Source: Trebonia sp963759545 (GTDB taxonomy: Bacteria; Actinomycetota; Actinomycetes; Streptosporangiales; Streptosporangiaceae). From it: a stretch of DNA of 64,000 nt. The DNA lies in NCBI GenBank assembly GCA_963759545.1, contig CAVXAB010000001.1:1-64000 (forward strand). The letters are read 5' to 3'. The notes under the pieces are model-generated. The model ran no database searches and was not told the DNA's origin. It saw only the letters and a list, made by a program, of their open reading frames with translations. Made by a program: the position numbers and the translations under genes. Positions 7,232-16,764 of the stretch are shown piece after piece (position 1 is the first letter of the stretch; every line of letters starts with the position of its first letter).

Positions 7232-9424
7232 TCACGGGATCTCTAGCCGGAGCGCGCCCTTCCCTGCTGCCGCGTCAAGCAGGTGCCGCACGTACGTCAG
7301 CCCCGTCGCGTACTGCGCCGCGTAACCAGACTCGCCGAGCGCCTCGGCCGCCGAGCGCGCCGCCTGCTGGTGGAACTCCTCCATGATCGCGGTCCCGCTG
7401 AACCGCACGCTGGTGCCGCGCTCCCACAACGCGTCCGCGGCCCCGATGAGCCAGGCGGCCCGCGAGGGCGACCCGGTCTTCTGCGCCAGCCACCCAAGCC
7501 CGTCGATCGCGTACGCCATCCCGACGATGTCCCCGAGCTCCTGCTTCCCGGCCAGCCCTTTCCTGAGCATGAGCTCGCAGTCGGCTTCCCGCCCTGGCAT
7601 CTGGAACAGCGCGATGCCGGAGATGTAGTACAAGTACGTCTGGATCCACTGCTCGCGGGAGTCAGGCCCGAACATGGCCAGGCCTTCCTCGCACACGGCG
7701 ACCGACTCATCGGGCCGTCCGGCTAGCTGGTGCAGGTGCCCAAGCTGTCCCACGAGAATCAGCTCGCCGATCTGGTCACCGCAGGCCCGCAGCCGGGCCC
7801 GCGCCTCGTCGGCCACTTTCAAGGCCTCCTCGTGCCGCCCGAGGAAGGTGAGCGTGAGCTGCGTGTGCTGATATCCGCGCGCTGCCGTGCCGTCGTCGCC
7901 GATCGCGAGCGCCATCGCGGTCCCGGCCTCGCAGTCGGCGAGCGCGCTAGTGATATCTCCAGAGAACGACTGGAGGAAGCCCCGGTTGACCAGCGCCCGC
8001 GCCCGCTCCCTCCCCGGGTCTGGGAACCGGTCGAGCACCTTCGTCAGCCAGTACCCGCCCTCGCCGAGCAGCCCGGAGATCTGCCAGTACCCGTAGAGGG
8101 AGCACGCCAGCTCCCCGCCGGCCCGCCAGCGGTCCCTGGCCACCGTCGTCACGACCGAGCCGGAAGACCCGGCGGAACCTGAAGACAGCCCAAAGGGCTC
8201 GGCCGCGGGCGAGGCCGCGGCGGCCGCCGTATCCTCATCCTCAAGCGCGTACTCCAGGGCGGCGCGCAGGTTTGAGTGCACCTCACGCAGCTCGTGGTAG
8301 CGGTCAAGCTGGTCGTCGTCGGCGAAGTGGGCGCCGAAGTACCGCGCCATCGCCAGGTACCGTGCGATGTGCCGCGCCCGGCAGGACGCCTGCTCACCGG
8401 ATTCCGCGAGCCGCTCCGCGCCGAACTCGCGCACCGTGTCCAGCATCCGGTAACGCTCGCCCTCCATGAGCACGACGGACTTGTCCACGAGCCCGATCAC
8501 CGCGTCGACCACGTCGGGCCGCTCAAGCGACACCTCGGCGCACACTTCCTGGGCGGCGACCAGGCTGAACGGCCCGGCGAACACGGAAAGGCGCGCCCAC
8601 AGCCGCCGTTCCGCGTCCGAGCACAGCTCGTGCGACCACTCGATCGCCATCCGCAGCGTCTGATGCCTGGGCAGCGCTCCTGGCCGGCCGCCGGTGAGCA
8701 CGGTGAACCGGTGGTTGAGCCGGTCGAGCAGCTCGTCAAGCGGCAGCGCGCGCAGCTGGACCGCCGCGAGCTCGATCGCCAGCGGGATCCCGTCGAGCCT
8801 CCGGCACAGGCGGATGACGTTCGCCGCGTTCTCCGGCGTGACCGAGAAACCGGGCACGGCGGCGGTGGCACGCAGCGCGAACAGCTCGACCGCGTCACCG
8901 CCGACCAGGCTGGCGCCCGCCACGGGCAGCCAGTCGTTTTCAGGCACCGGCAGCGGCCCGATCGGGAAGGTGTGCTCGCCCGGCATGTCGAGCGGCTGCC
9001 GCGAGGTGGCGAGCACGGTCACGTCCGGCGCGTCCCGCATCACGGCCTGGGCCAGCGCGGCACAGGCGTCGAGCACGTGCTCGCAGGTGTCGAGGATCAG
9101 CAGCAGCCGCCGCTCCCGCAGGTACTCGAGCACCGCGTCAAGCGCTGAGCGCGCGTCCTGCTCGGGCAGGCCGAGCACGCTCGCGACCGTGTTGGGCAGC
9201 AGCGCCGGGTCGCGCAGGTGGGACAGCTCCACGATCCACGGACCGTCCGGGTAGCTGGCGGCCGCCCGCGCGGCCGCGACGAGCGCGACCCTGGTCTTGC
9301 CGACCCCGCCAGGCCCGACGATCGTCACCAGCCGGGACTCCGCGAGCAGCGCGGCGATCCCCGTGAGCTCGTCCTGCCTGCCCACGAAGTCGGTATACCC
9401 GTCGTGTGGAAATCGTCCGGCCAC
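7232..9424 (-). CDS. NB-ARC/TPR ATPase regulator without a DNA-binding domain
   Basis: 730 residues. Walker A GPGGVGKT at 37-44, a Walker B-like LLLILDTCEHV, an ATSRQPL sensor segment and the RLDGIPLAIELAA (GLPLA-type) motif define an STAND/NB-ARC ATPase of the AfsR/LuxR-associated kind. TPR-like helices follow (SALADCEAGTAMALAIGDDG, GHLHQLAGRPDESVAVCEEGLA). In most relatives a LuxR or BTAD helix-turn-helix is attached; here the frame begins directly with VGRQDELTGIAALL and ends after the TPR region with no LTxRE-type motif. It may therefore act through a separate DNA-binding partner or be a truncated form. The 5' flank (9425-9714) holds no other gene, so it appears monocistronic. Confidence 0.85.
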   Translation of the reverse strand: MAGRFPHDGYTDFVGRQDELTGIAALLAESRLVTIVGPGGVGKTRVALVAAARAAASYPDGPWIVELSHLRDPALLPNTVASVLGLPEQDARSALDAVLEYLRERRLLLILDTCEHVLDACAALAQAVMRDAPDVTVLATSRQPLDMPGEHTFPIGPLPVPENDWLPVAGASLVGGDAVELFALRATAAVPGFSVTPENAANVIRLCRRLDGIPLAIELAAVQLRALPLDELLDRLNHRFTVLTGGRPGALPRHQTLRMAIEWSHELCSDAERRLWARLSVFAGPFSLVAAQEVCAEVSLERPDVVDAVIGLVDKSVVLMEGERYRMLDTVREFGAERLAESGEQASCRARHIARYLAMARYFGAHFADDDQLDRYHELREVHSNLRAALEYALEDEDTAAAAASPAAEPFGLSSGSAGSSGSVVTTVARDRWRAGGELACSLYGYWQISGLLGEGGYWLTKVLDRFPDPGRERARALVNRGFLQSFSGDITSALADCEAGTAMALAIGDDGTAARGYQHTQLTLTFLGRHEEALKVADEARARLRACGDQIGELILVGQLGHLHQLAGRPDESVAVCEEGLAMFGPDSREQWIQTYLYYISGIALFQMPGREADCELMLRKGLAGKQELGDIVGMAYAIDGLGWLAQKTGSPSRAAWLIGAADALWERGTSVRFSGTAIMEEFHQQAARSAAEALGESGYAAQYATGLTYVRHLLDAAAGKGALRLEIP

Positions 9425-9714
9425 TGAACAATCACCGCCAACATCGACGCGCTATGGGCGGGTCTGGATGGGCCCCGATGCCCCGCTCGCCTAGAGATAT
9501 CACTAAGAGCGACGTTGCGTCACCGGGTAGCGGAAGTCCGCACCGTCTTTAGGTAGAAGCACCCATACTCCGCCAACCCAGGGTAGGCGCGCTTTCCCAA
9601 TAATTACGTATAAGTATGGTGATCGAGGCCGGTAACCGAGGCCTGGCGCGAACTCGCCGCGCCCGCTAGGTATAAAAAGGTACGGACCAAGCGGCCACGG
9701 ACACGGAGGACACC
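9425..9714. promoter_or_regulatory. Divergent promoter region
   Basis: 290 bp between the regulator at 9424 and the DoxX gene at 9715. It is less GC-rich than its neighbours, with AATAATTACGTATAAGTATG near 9599-9618 and TAGGTATAAAAAGG near 9668. A near-repeat of GGCCGGTAACCGAGGCC lies at about 9627-9643. No coding or RNA gene seen. Confidence 0.4.
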
Positions 9715-10224
9715 ATGCGCGACGCCGCCCTGCTGGGTGCGAGGCTGCTGCTCGGCAGCTACATGGGCATCCACGCGAGCCAGAAGCTTTTCGGCATGTT
9801 CCACGGCCCGGGCCTCGACGGCATCGGCCAGGTCTTCGAGAAGAACGGCCTCACCCCCGGTCGCGAGATGGCCATGGCCGCCGCGGCGACCGAGATCGCG
9901 GGCGGCGTGCTCACCATCACCGGCATCGCCCACCCGGCCGGCCCGCTGGCCGTCGCCGGCGCGATGTCCGTCGCCGCCGCGCACAACCGCGAGGGCGGCC
10001 TGATGGCCGCGAGGAACGGCGTCGAGCTCCCGGTCGCGTACGCCACCCTCGCCCTGACCCTGGCCGCGGCAGGCCCTGGTAAGTACAAGCTCGGCCCCGC
10101 GCTCCCCGGCAGGCTCGCCGCGCTCGGCGCCCTCGCGGGCGGCATCGGGGCGGGCGCGATCATCGCGAAGATGATCACCAGCAAGCCCGCACCGGCCGAG
10201 GAGCCGTCCGCCGCCGGGCAGTAG
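9715..10224 (+). CDS. DoxX family membrane protein
   Basis: 169 residues from ATG at 9715, with GGAGGA well placed upstream. The DoxX pattern is visible: LLLGSYMGIHASQKLFGMF at the first helix, then GLTPGREMAMAAAATEIAGGVL, a third helix and an AAAHNREGGL loop, with four hydrophobic segments in all. DoxX proteins are small inner-membrane proteins linked to redox or thiol stress, though their reaction is not established. The tail after residue 150 is Pro/Ala-rich and probably disordered. It lies 17 bp upstream of the arylamine N-acetyltransferase gene and the two are probably co-transcribed. Confidence 0.8.
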   Translation: MRDAALLGARLLLGSYMGIHASQKLFGMFHGPGLDGIGQVFEKNGLTPGREMAMAAAATEIAGGVLTITGIAHPAGPLAVAGAMSVAAAHNREGGLMAARNGVELPVAYATLALTLAAAGPGKYKLGPALPGRLAALGALAGGIGAGAIIAKMITSKPAPAEEPSAAGQ

Positions 10225-10241
10225 CACTAACGGGAGCCCCT

Positions 10242-11093
10242 GTGACTGAAGTGAACGACGATTGGTCCGTCGGCAAGCTGGACCTTGACGCCTACCTGGA
10301 ACGGATCGGCTACCGGGGGGCGACTGAGCCATCCGCGGCCACGCTCGCCGCCCTCTACGGCAAGCACCTGTCGGCAATCCGCTTCGAGAACCTCGACGTG
10401 TTCCTGCGGGGACGAGTCGACGTTGACCTGGAGTCGATCCAGGACAAGATCGTCTTCCGCGGCCGCGGCGGCTACTGCTACGAGCACGCGCAGCTGTTCG
10501 GCGCGGTACTCGAGCGCCTCGGCTTCGGCGTCGAGCGCCTGCTCGCGCGCGTCGGACCGGACGGCGGCCCGGCGCGCCCGCGCACGCACCTCACCCTGCG
10601 CGTCCGGGCCGACCAGAACGTCTGGCTCGCCGACCCGGGCTTCGGCTCCTCCCCGCCCGCGCCGCTCAGCCTGCGCCGGTACCGCTCAGGCGGCCCGCAG
10701 GAAGTGGACGGCTGGATCTACGAGGTGACACCGGACGAGGAGCACGGCCAGCAGGTATGGAAGCTCCGCGAGTACCAGGCGGGCACGTGGGTGACCCTGC
10801 ACCGCTGGGACGACAGCAAGGTCCAGCCGGCCGACGTCGTCCTGTCTAACCACTACACGTCCACGTACCCGGACTCGTGGTTTACCTGGCAGCCGATCAT
10901 CGTCAAGCGCGACCCCGACGCGATCCGGTCGATCAACGGCCGCACCTACACGGTCACCCACGCCGGCCACACGAAGACCCGCGGCGACCTAACCGACAAG
11001 GAGTTCGCGGCGGCCCTCACCGGCGAGTTCGCCCTCAGGCTGACCGACGATGAGCTAGACGCCGTGGTCAAGGCCCCGACCGGCCGGGACTAG
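10242..11093 (+). CDS. nat: Arylamine N-acetyltransferase
   Basis: 283 residues from a GTG start. The full catalytic triad of the NAT family is visible: Cys in FRGRGGYCYEHAQLF, His in RPRTHLTLRV and Asp in WLADPGFGSS. The usual N-terminal helical domain (LDAYLERIGYRG, HLSAIRFENLDVFL) is also present. NATs transfer acetyl or propionyl from CoA to arylamines or hydrazines in the cytosol; in actinomycetes members also release amide polyketides, but nothing here indicates a polyketide cluster. Length is normal. It follows the DoxX gene closely on the same strand, which suggests an operon. Confidence 0.92.
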   Translation: MTEVNDDWSVGKLDLDAYLERIGYRGATEPSAATLAALYGKHLSAIRFENLDVFLRGRVDVDLESIQDKIVFRGRGGYCYEHAQLFGAVLERLGFGVERLLARVGPDGGPARPRTHLTLRVRADQNVWLADPGFGSSPPAPLSLRRYRSGGPQEVDGWIYEVTPDEEHGQQVWKLREYQAGTWVTLHRWDDSKVQPADVVLSNHYTSTYPDSWFTWQPIIVKRDPDAIRSINGRTYTVTHAGHTKTRGDLTDKEFAAALTGEFALRLTDDELDAVVKAPTGRD

Positions 11094-11139
11094 GAGCCGG
11101 CGGCGGGCGTGGCCTACGGGCGCAACGGCGCGCACCCGG

Positions 11140-12474
11140 CTATTCGGCGGGCGTCGCCACTTCAGCCACCTGCGACTCATCGGCCTGCGCGTGCAGGACG
11201 GAGCGGAGCCGGGTGAACCCGGGCAGCGCCCACGCCACGACCAGCGCCCCGGCGATGCAGGCGAGCCCGCCGGACACGACGGACACCGAGTCACCGAAGG
11301 CGGTGGCGACCGCGCCGGCCTCCAGGTCGCCGAGGCGCGGGCCGCCCGCGACGACGGCCATCTGCACGCCCATCAGCCGCCCGCGCATGCCTTCTGGCCC
11401 GGCGAACTGGATGATCGTGTTCCTGAAGACCGCCGAGAGCACGTCGGCCCAGCCGGCCACCGCGAGCAGCACGAGCGCGAGCGGCAGCCAGTGCGCCACG
11501 CCGAACGCGGCGATGGACAGTCCCCAGACCAGCACCGCGCAGATGACGGCGAGCCCCTGCCGCCTGACCCGCCCGACCCAGCCGCTGGTCAGCGCGCCGA
11601 GCAGCGCGCCGACCCCGGGCGCGGAGTAAAGCAGCCCGACGGTGGTCGCCCCGCCGCCGAACACCGTCGCGGCCAGCGCGGGGAACAGCGCCCGCGGCAT
11701 CCCGAACACCATCGCGTTCACGTCGATCAGGTAGGCGCCCTGCACCGGCTGGGACCTGCGCACGAACCGCAGCCCCTCGACCGTCGACCGCCAGCCGGGC
11801 CGCGCGGGCGCGACTCCGGCCGCTCCCGCAGTGCCCGCAATCCCCAGGGTGGGCACCGGCTGCGGCGACATCGTCAGCACCGCCGACACCGCGAGCAGGA
11901 AGCTGACGGCGTCGATCCAGTAAATGAGGTGCACGCCAGCCCCGGCGAGCAGCAGCCCGGCGACGGCGGGCCCCACGATCGCCCCGGTCTGGAACAGCGA
12001 CTGGAAGATCGCGTTGGAGGCGGGCAGCAATTCCATGCCGACCAGGCCGGGCAGCATCGCGTTCCGCGCCGAGCTGTCAATACCGGACAGCGCCGCCGTG
12101 ATCGCGGGGAACAGGAACAACGGCCAAAGCCGCGGCCCGAGGTCCGCGTTCAGCGCGAGCGCCGCGCTGCACAGCGCGCCGATCGTCTCGACCACGATCA
12201 GGAGCTTCCGCCGGTCCATGGCGTCGACGAGCGAACCGCCGAGCAGCGACCCGAAGATCAGCGGGAACAGCTGCGTCAGCGACACAAGCCCGACGACAAG
12301 CGACGACCGCGTGATCGCGTACACCTGGAACGGGACCGCCACGGTCGTGAGCTGGTTGCCGAGCACCGATACGCCGAGCCCGGTGACCAGCGCCCGGTAG
12401 TCGCGCGATCGCCGCAGCGGCGTCAGATCGAGAAGGATGTGCCTGCCGAGCCCTCGCGGTGCTCTCACGCTCAT
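11140..12474 (-). CDS. MFS exporter, MFS_3 (EntS-like) group
   Basis: 444 residues with about twelve hydrophobic segments. The N-terminal signature LLDLTPLRRSRDYRALVTGLGVSVLGNQ, the loop GGSLVDAMDRRKLLIVVET and IDSSARNAMLPGLVGMELLPASNA are typical of MFS_3 transporters, a group that includes enterobactin exporters. Substrate cannot be deduced. An Ala/Gly-rich stretch in the central loop (after residue 200) is likely cytoplasmic. Start ATG at 12474. It is convergent with the NAT gene and lies upstream, on the same strand, of nothing obviously related; a short repetitive spacer separates it from the GH35 gene. Confidence 0.88.
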   Translation of the reverse strand: MSVRAPRGLGRHILLDLTPLRRSRDYRALVTGLGVSVLGNQLTTVAVPFQVYAITRSSLVVGLVSLTQLFPLIFGSLLGGSLVDAMDRRKLLIVVETIGALCSAALALNADLGPRLWPLFLFPAITAALSGIDSSARNAMLPGLVGMELLPASNAIFQSLFQTGAIVGPAVAGLLLAGAGVHLIYWIDAVSFLLAVSAVLTMSPQPVPTLGIAGTAGAAGVAPARPGWRSTVEGLRFVRRSQPVQGAYLIDVNAMVFGMPRALFPALAATVFGGGATTVGLLYSAPGVGALLGALTSGWVGRVRRQGLAVICAVLVWGLSIAAFGVAHWLPLALVLLAVAGWADVLSAVFRNTIIQFAGPEGMRGRLMGVQMAVVAGGPRLGDLEAGAVATAFGDSVSVVSGGLACIAGALVVAWALPGFTRLRSVLHAQADESQVAEVATPAE

Positions 12475-12541
12475 CTGTGACTCGTCTGACCAGGCATCTA
12501 TTTAAGAATAACCCGATAGTCCATTCCGAACGGGTGTGAGA

Positions 12542-12605
12542 TTTCCCCGGCTCCGTGCCCAATCTTCCCGGCTCCGTGCCCAGTCTTCCCCGGCCTCGCG
12601 CTCAA
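12542..12605. repeat. Three 21-22 bp imperfect tandem repeats
   Basis: TCTTCCCGGCTCCGTGCCCA-like units start at about 12542, 12563 and 12584, between the MFS start and the GH35 stop; the last degenerate unit overlaps the GH35 stop codon. Confidence 0.6.
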
Positions 12606-14389
12606 TGTTCCGTGTGCCCGAGGTCAGGTCCTGATACGAATTCCACCGCGCCGCCCGCCGTCGCCCCCAGTTCGAGGATGATCAGCTCGTTCCCTTCCTT
12701 CCTGGTAACCGGTCCAGGCACGTACAGCGTTCGCTGCGGTCCGCGTGACCAGTAGCGGCCGAGGCAGAACCCGTTAAGCCAGGCGATGCCCTTACCCAGG
12801 CCAGCGGTGCTGAGGAAAAGATCGGCGGTGGACGGCAGGTCGAACGTGGCGCGGGCGAAGGCGGGCCCGGCCACGCCGCAGGGCGGCTCGGCAGCCGGCC
12901 GCGCCCTGAGCGCGGAAAAGACCGGCGCCGGCTGAGCAAGCGGCAGCGGCATGACCCGCCAGCCGCGCACGGGCACGCCGTTGACGGTCACCGGGCCGAA
13001 GAGGCCCTTCTGCTCGCCGATGCGCGGCCCGTAGTCGACCCGGCCCTGGTCTTCGACGAGCAGCTCGATCGTGCCCCGCGCTCCGAATGGCAGCGGCAGG
13101 GCACGGTCATGGTGGTCGCGGGCGAGCACGCCGACGGGCTGGCGGTTGAGGAACACCTGCGCCCGGTCGCGGACCTCACCGACCGACAGCACCGGCTGCG
13201 GCACGGGCGGGCCGGTCACGTCGCTGCCCGGCACGTCTATCTCAGCCTGGTACAGCGTGAACCCCTGGACCTGGCCCAGCTCATCGGCGCTGACGGGATC
13301 GTCGCACGAGTGCCAGGTGCCCAGCTGCGGCAGGACCGTCCACAAGGGCGTCACCTGCGTGACCGGAACCGCGAACGCCGGGGCGGGCGTCCTCGGGGCC
13401 GGGCGGTCGGCGGGCACCGGCGCGTACTTAGCGATGACGTCACGGAGCGCCCAGTACTTAGCGGTCGGGTGGCCTGCCTCGTCGAGCGGCGCGTCGTAGT
13501 CATAGCTCGTGACGATGGGCGCGTACGTCCCCTTGTCGTTCGCCCCGCTGGTCAGCCCGAAGCTGGTGCCCCCGTGAAACATGTAGATGTTCACCGACGC
13601 CCCGGCGCCAAGCAGCGCGTCTAGTTCACCCGCCACGTCAAGCGCGGATCTCACGTGATGGTGCCCGCCCCAGGAGTCGAACCACCCGTCCCAGAACTCC
13701 GAGCACATCAGCGGCCCGGTGGGCTGGTGGCGCCGCAAGGCGGCCAGCCGTTCCGCGACATGTGACCCGAACGACCCGGTCGCGTGCAGGTCGGGCAGGC
13801 TGCCGTCGGCGAGCATGGACCCCATCGGCTGGTCCACGGTGGTCAGCGGCACGGTGATGCCGATCCCGCGCAGCAGCTTGGCGAGCGCGCGCAGGTAGTC
13901 CTTGTCCGACCCGTAGGCGCCGTACTCGTTCTCCGCCTGCACGAGGATGACCGGCCCGCCGTGGCCGACCTGCCGCGGCACGATCACCGGCGCGAGCGCG
14001 TGCAGGTACCCGGCCACGGCGGCCATGAACGTCGGGTCGTTGCGCCGTATCCCTGATTCCGAGAGCACCCACGCGGGCAGGCCCCCGTTGGTCCACTCCG
14101 CGCAGATGTACGGGCCGGGCCGGACGATCGCGTACATCCCCTCGGCGGCGACCAGGTCAAGAAACCGGCCGAGGTCAAGCTCCCCGTCAAGCAGGAACGA
14201 GTCGGGAGATGGCGCGTGCGCGTTCCACGCCACGTACGTCTCGATCGTGTTCAGCCCCATCAGCCGGGCCTTGCGGATCCGGTCGGCCCACTGGCCGGGA
14301 TGCACACGGAAGTAGTGCAGCGCCCCGGAGAGGATCTGGAACGGCTCGCCGTCGAGCAGGAAGTCGGTGTCGCCGATGGCGAACTGCAT
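12602..14389 (-). CDS. GH35 beta-galactosidase
   Basis: 595 residues from ATG at 14389, preceded by GGAAGGAAA; an ATG seven codons upstream (14410) is possible but has a poorer site. GH35 hallmarks: SGALHYFRVHPGQWADRI, NTIETYVAWNAHAP, IVRPGPYICAEWTNGGLP, the acid/base Glu in QAENEYG at about residue 155 and the nucleophile Glu in CSEFWDGWFD at about 231, then GGTSFGLTSGAND. The C-terminal half has the galactose-binding-like jelly-roll segments. No signal peptide, so probably intracellular, acting on oligosaccharides brought in by the adjacent importer. Last gene of the minus-strand sugar operon controlled by the LacI regulator. Confidence 0.93.
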   Translation of the reverse strand: MQFAIGDTDFLLDGEPFQILSGALHYFRVHPGQWADRIRKARLMGLNTIETYVAWNAHAPSPDSFLLDGELDLGRFLDLVAAEGMYAIVRPGPYICAEWTNGGLPAWVLSESGIRRNDPTFMAAVAGYLHALAPVIVPRQVGHGGPVILVQAENEYGAYGSDKDYLRALAKLLRGIGITVPLTTVDQPMGSMLADGSLPDLHATGSFGSHVAERLAALRRHQPTGPLMCSEFWDGWFDSWGGHHHVRSALDVAGELDALLGAGASVNIYMFHGGTSFGLTSGANDKGTYAPIVTSYDYDAPLDEAGHPTAKYWALRDVIAKYAPVPADRPAPRTPAPAFAVPVTQVTPLWTVLPQLGTWHSCDDPVSADELGQVQGFTLYQAEIDVPGSDVTGPPVPQPVLSVGEVRDRAQVFLNRQPVGVLARDHHDRALPLPFGARGTIELLVEDQGRVDYGPRIGEQKGLFGPVTVNGVPVRGWRVMPLPLAQPAPVFSALRARPAAEPPCGVAGPAFARATFDLPSTADLFLSTAGLGKGIAWLNGFCLGRYWSRGPQRTLYVPGPVTRKEGNELIILELGATAGGAVEFVSGPDLGHTEH

Positions 14390-14474
14390 TGCTTGGCTGT
14401 TTCCTTCCATGGCGTGGCGGTGGCCTGGCCGAGAAACCCTCGGCCGGCCACCCCGGGTCAGTGACGAGAGCCCG

Positions 14475-15860
14475 CTACTTGCTCGTGATGCTGAAGCCCT
14501 GCTGCGTTCCGTACGTCGCCGACTGCTGCTGCCATGCCTGCAGGCCAGCGCTTAGGCTGCTCTTGCCCGTATAGGCCTGGCCCACCGTGTTGGAGAAGAT
14601 GCTGTTCGCGTAGACCTGGAAGGGCAGGTAGCTCCAGCCGGTCAGCACGTCGCTCGACGCCTGCGAGAGCACCTGGTTGATCGCCTGCCCGCCGAAGTAG
14701 GCCGGCTTCTGGCCGACGAACGAAGCCGAGTTCAGGATCGCGGTCGACGCGGGGAAGTCACCGGTCGAGGCGGAGAGCTGCGCGCCCTGGCCGGTGCTGA
14801 TCCACTGCAGGAACGCGGCCGCCGCGGCTTGGTTCTTGCTCGCGGAGAGCACCGCGTCCGAGCTGCCGCCGTTCTCCGAGTCGGCGCTCGCGCCCGCGGT
14901 CCACTGCGGGATCGGGGCGACCCGCCACTGGCCGCTGCCGGTCGTCACGCCCGTCTCCAGGTCGACGCCCATCCAGCCGCCGGTGACCAGGCTCGCGATG
15001 TTCCCGTTGGACAGACCGGTGTACCACTGGGTGCTCCACGACGAGATCGGCGCGACCAGGCCGCCTGAGACCAGCGGGCTCCACATGTTCACGAACTTCT
15101 GCGTGCCCGCGTCGGCCAGGTCGATCGTGACGTTCTTCGTGCCGCTGGTGACGTACGGGTGGCCGCCGGCGGCCCAGATCATCGAGGTGGTGAAGCCGGC
15201 GTCGCCGGTGTCGTTGGTGATGTACTCCTTCGGGTTGGCGGCGTGCAGCTTCTTCGCGTCAGCGACGTACTGCGCCCACGTGGTCGGCACCGCCAGCTTG
15301 TACTTGTCGAAGATCGTCTTGTTGTAGAACAGCGCCATCGGCCCGGTGTCCTGCGGCAGGCCGACCAGTTCGCCGTTGACGTTCACCGAGTCCCATACCC
15401 CGGTGCTGAACTGGCCCTGGTCGCTGCCGAGGCCGTCGCCGCTCAGGTTGACGAGCGACCCGCCGAGCGCGAACTGCGGCAGCGCGTAGTACTCGATCTG
15501 CGCGACGTCAGGGACGCCTGAGCCGGCCTTGATGGCGTTCTGCAGCTTGGTGTACTCGGCCGTGCCGGTTCCCGCGTTGACCAGGTTGATTTTCACCTTC
15601 GGGTACAGCTTCTCGAAGGCCGTGACCAGCTGCTTGTCCTGCGGCGCCCAGGCCCACCAGGTCAGCGTGGTCGGGGTCTGCAGCGCCGCCGCGCCGCTGC
15701 TTGCCGGGGCGGACGAGCCGCTTGCCGCACTAGCGCCGGAGGCGGGGGCGGAGCTGGAAGTGGAGCTTGAGCACGCGGCGAGCGCGCCGGCTACGGCCAG
15801 GCCGACGGCAGCGCCGGCCACGGTTCTGGCGATACGGGAGCGAGGGGTGGTGGGCATCAT
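14475..15860 (-). CDS. ABC sugar transporter substrate-binding lipoprotein
   Basis: 461 residues. The N-terminus has basic residues, a hydrophobic stretch and the lipobox LAAC, followed by a long Ser/Ala linker, so it is a membrane-anchored lipoprotein. The mature part is an extracellular solute-binding family 1 protein: TLTWWAWAPQDKQLVTAFEKLYP, KLQNAIKAGSGVPDVAQIEYYALPQF, then AVPTTWAQYVADAKKL and WISTGQGAQ. It captures a sugar for the two permeases upstream and feeds the GH35 enzyme downstream. Start ATG-ATG at 15860/15857 with AGAGG upstream. No ATPase gene is in the cluster; as in many actinobacteria, a shared MsiK-type ATPase elsewhere would be needed. Confidence 0.92.
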   Translation of the reverse strand: MMPTTPRSRIARTVAGAAVGLAVAGALAACSSSTSSSAPASGASAASGSSAPASSGAAALQTPTTLTWWAWAPQDKQLVTAFEKLYPKVKINLVNAGTGTAEYTKLQNAIKAGSGVPDVAQIEYYALPQFALGGSLVNLSGDGLGSDQGQFSTGVWDSVNVNGELVGLPQDTGPMALFYNKTIFDKYKLAVPTTWAQYVADAKKLHAANPKEYITNDTGDAGFTTSMIWAAGGHPYVTSGTKNVTIDLADAGTQKFVNMWSPLVSGGLVAPISSWSTQWYTGLSNGNIASLVTGGWMGVDLETGVTTGSGQWRVAPIPQWTAGASADSENGGSSDAVLSASKNQAAAAAFLQWISTGQGAQLSASTGDFPASTAILNSASFVGQKPAYFGGQAINQVLSQASSDVLTGWSYLPFQVYANSIFSNTVGQAYTGKSSLSAGLQAWQQQSATYGTQQGFSITSK

Positions 15861-15954
15861 TGCGCCTCTCTACTTTTCTTTGCTGTTGTCAGGTGAAGAT
15901 CAAAGTCAGAATCGGAATCCAGCGGCAGAACGGTCCCTAGTTGCACTCGGCCGC

Positions 15955-16764
15955 TCACGCCTTCACGCTCCCGGCGGCAAGCCCCGACCGCCAGTACCGC
16001 TGCAGGTACAGGAAGGCGGCCATGATCGGGATGACGGTGAGCAGCGAGCCGGTGACGACGAGGTTGTAGACGGCCTCGCCGCCCGCGCTGAACGACTGCT
16101 GGTTCCAGTCGTTCAGCCCCACGGTCAGCGGATACCAGTTCGGGTTGCTCAGCATGATCAGCGGCAGGAAGTAGTTGTTCCAGGTCGCGACCACGGTGAA
16201 CAGCACCACGGTGATCATGCCGGGGGTGAGCAGCCGGCTGGAGATGACGAAGAACGTGCGGAACTCGCCCGCCCCGTCGATCCGCGCCGCCTCCAGGATC
16301 TCGGTGGGCACGGCCTCGGACGCGTACAGCCAGATGAGGTAGAAACCGAGCGGGCTGACCAGCGATGGCAGGATGACCGCCCAGGGCGTGTTGGTCAGGT
16401 GCAGGTCGCTGAACAGCAGGAAGGTCGGCACCGCGAGCGCGGTGGCCGGGACCGCGACCGCGCCGAGCACGATGGCGAAAACGAGGCGCTTGCCGGGGAA
16501 GTCGTACTTGGCCATCCCGTATCCGGCGAGCGTGGCGAGCAGCGTCGCACCGCCGGCCCCGGCCACGACGTACAGTACGGTGTTGCCGAACCAGCGCAGG
16601 AAGACGCCGTTGTCGTAGGTGAAGACCTGGTGGATGTTCGACCACAGCGCGAACTTCCCGCCAAACCACAGCCCGAAGGTGGAAAACAGCGCGCCCTCCG
16701 TCTTCGTCGAGTTGACGAAAAGCCAGAACAGCGGCAGCAGCGCGTACAGCAGCATGACCGTCAT
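15955..16764 (-). CDS. ABC sugar permease, MalG-like, 5' end disrupted
   Basis: 269 residues readable from ATG 16764. The sequence is a standard MalG-type permease with six hydrophobic segments and the EAA loop (EILEAARIDGAGEFRTFFVI). However, ATG 16764 falls just at the first membrane helix (MTVMLLYALLPLFWLFVNSTKT), has no ribosome binding site, and the normal cytoplasmic lead (GGRRKRHSALLNIL) is encoded in the same frame further upstream without a start codon. The natural start overlaps the malF stop at 17083 in a different frame. So either the true start is a non-standard codon or the gene is frame-broken by the roughly 250-bp insertion described separately. Confidence 0.8.
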   Translation of the reverse strand: MTVMLLYALLPLFWLFVNSTKTEGALFSTFGLWFGGKFALWSNIHQVFTYDNGVFLRWFGNTVLYVVAGAGGATLLATLAGYGMAKYDFPGKRLVFAIVLGAVAVPATALAVPTFLLFSDLHLTNTPWAVILPSLVSPLGFYLIWLYASEAVPTEILEAARIDGAGEFRTFFVISSRLLTPGMITVVLFTVVATWNNYFLPLIMLSNPNWYPLTVGLNDWNQQSFSAGGEAVYNLVVTGSLLTVIPIMAAFLYLQRYWRSGLAAGSVKA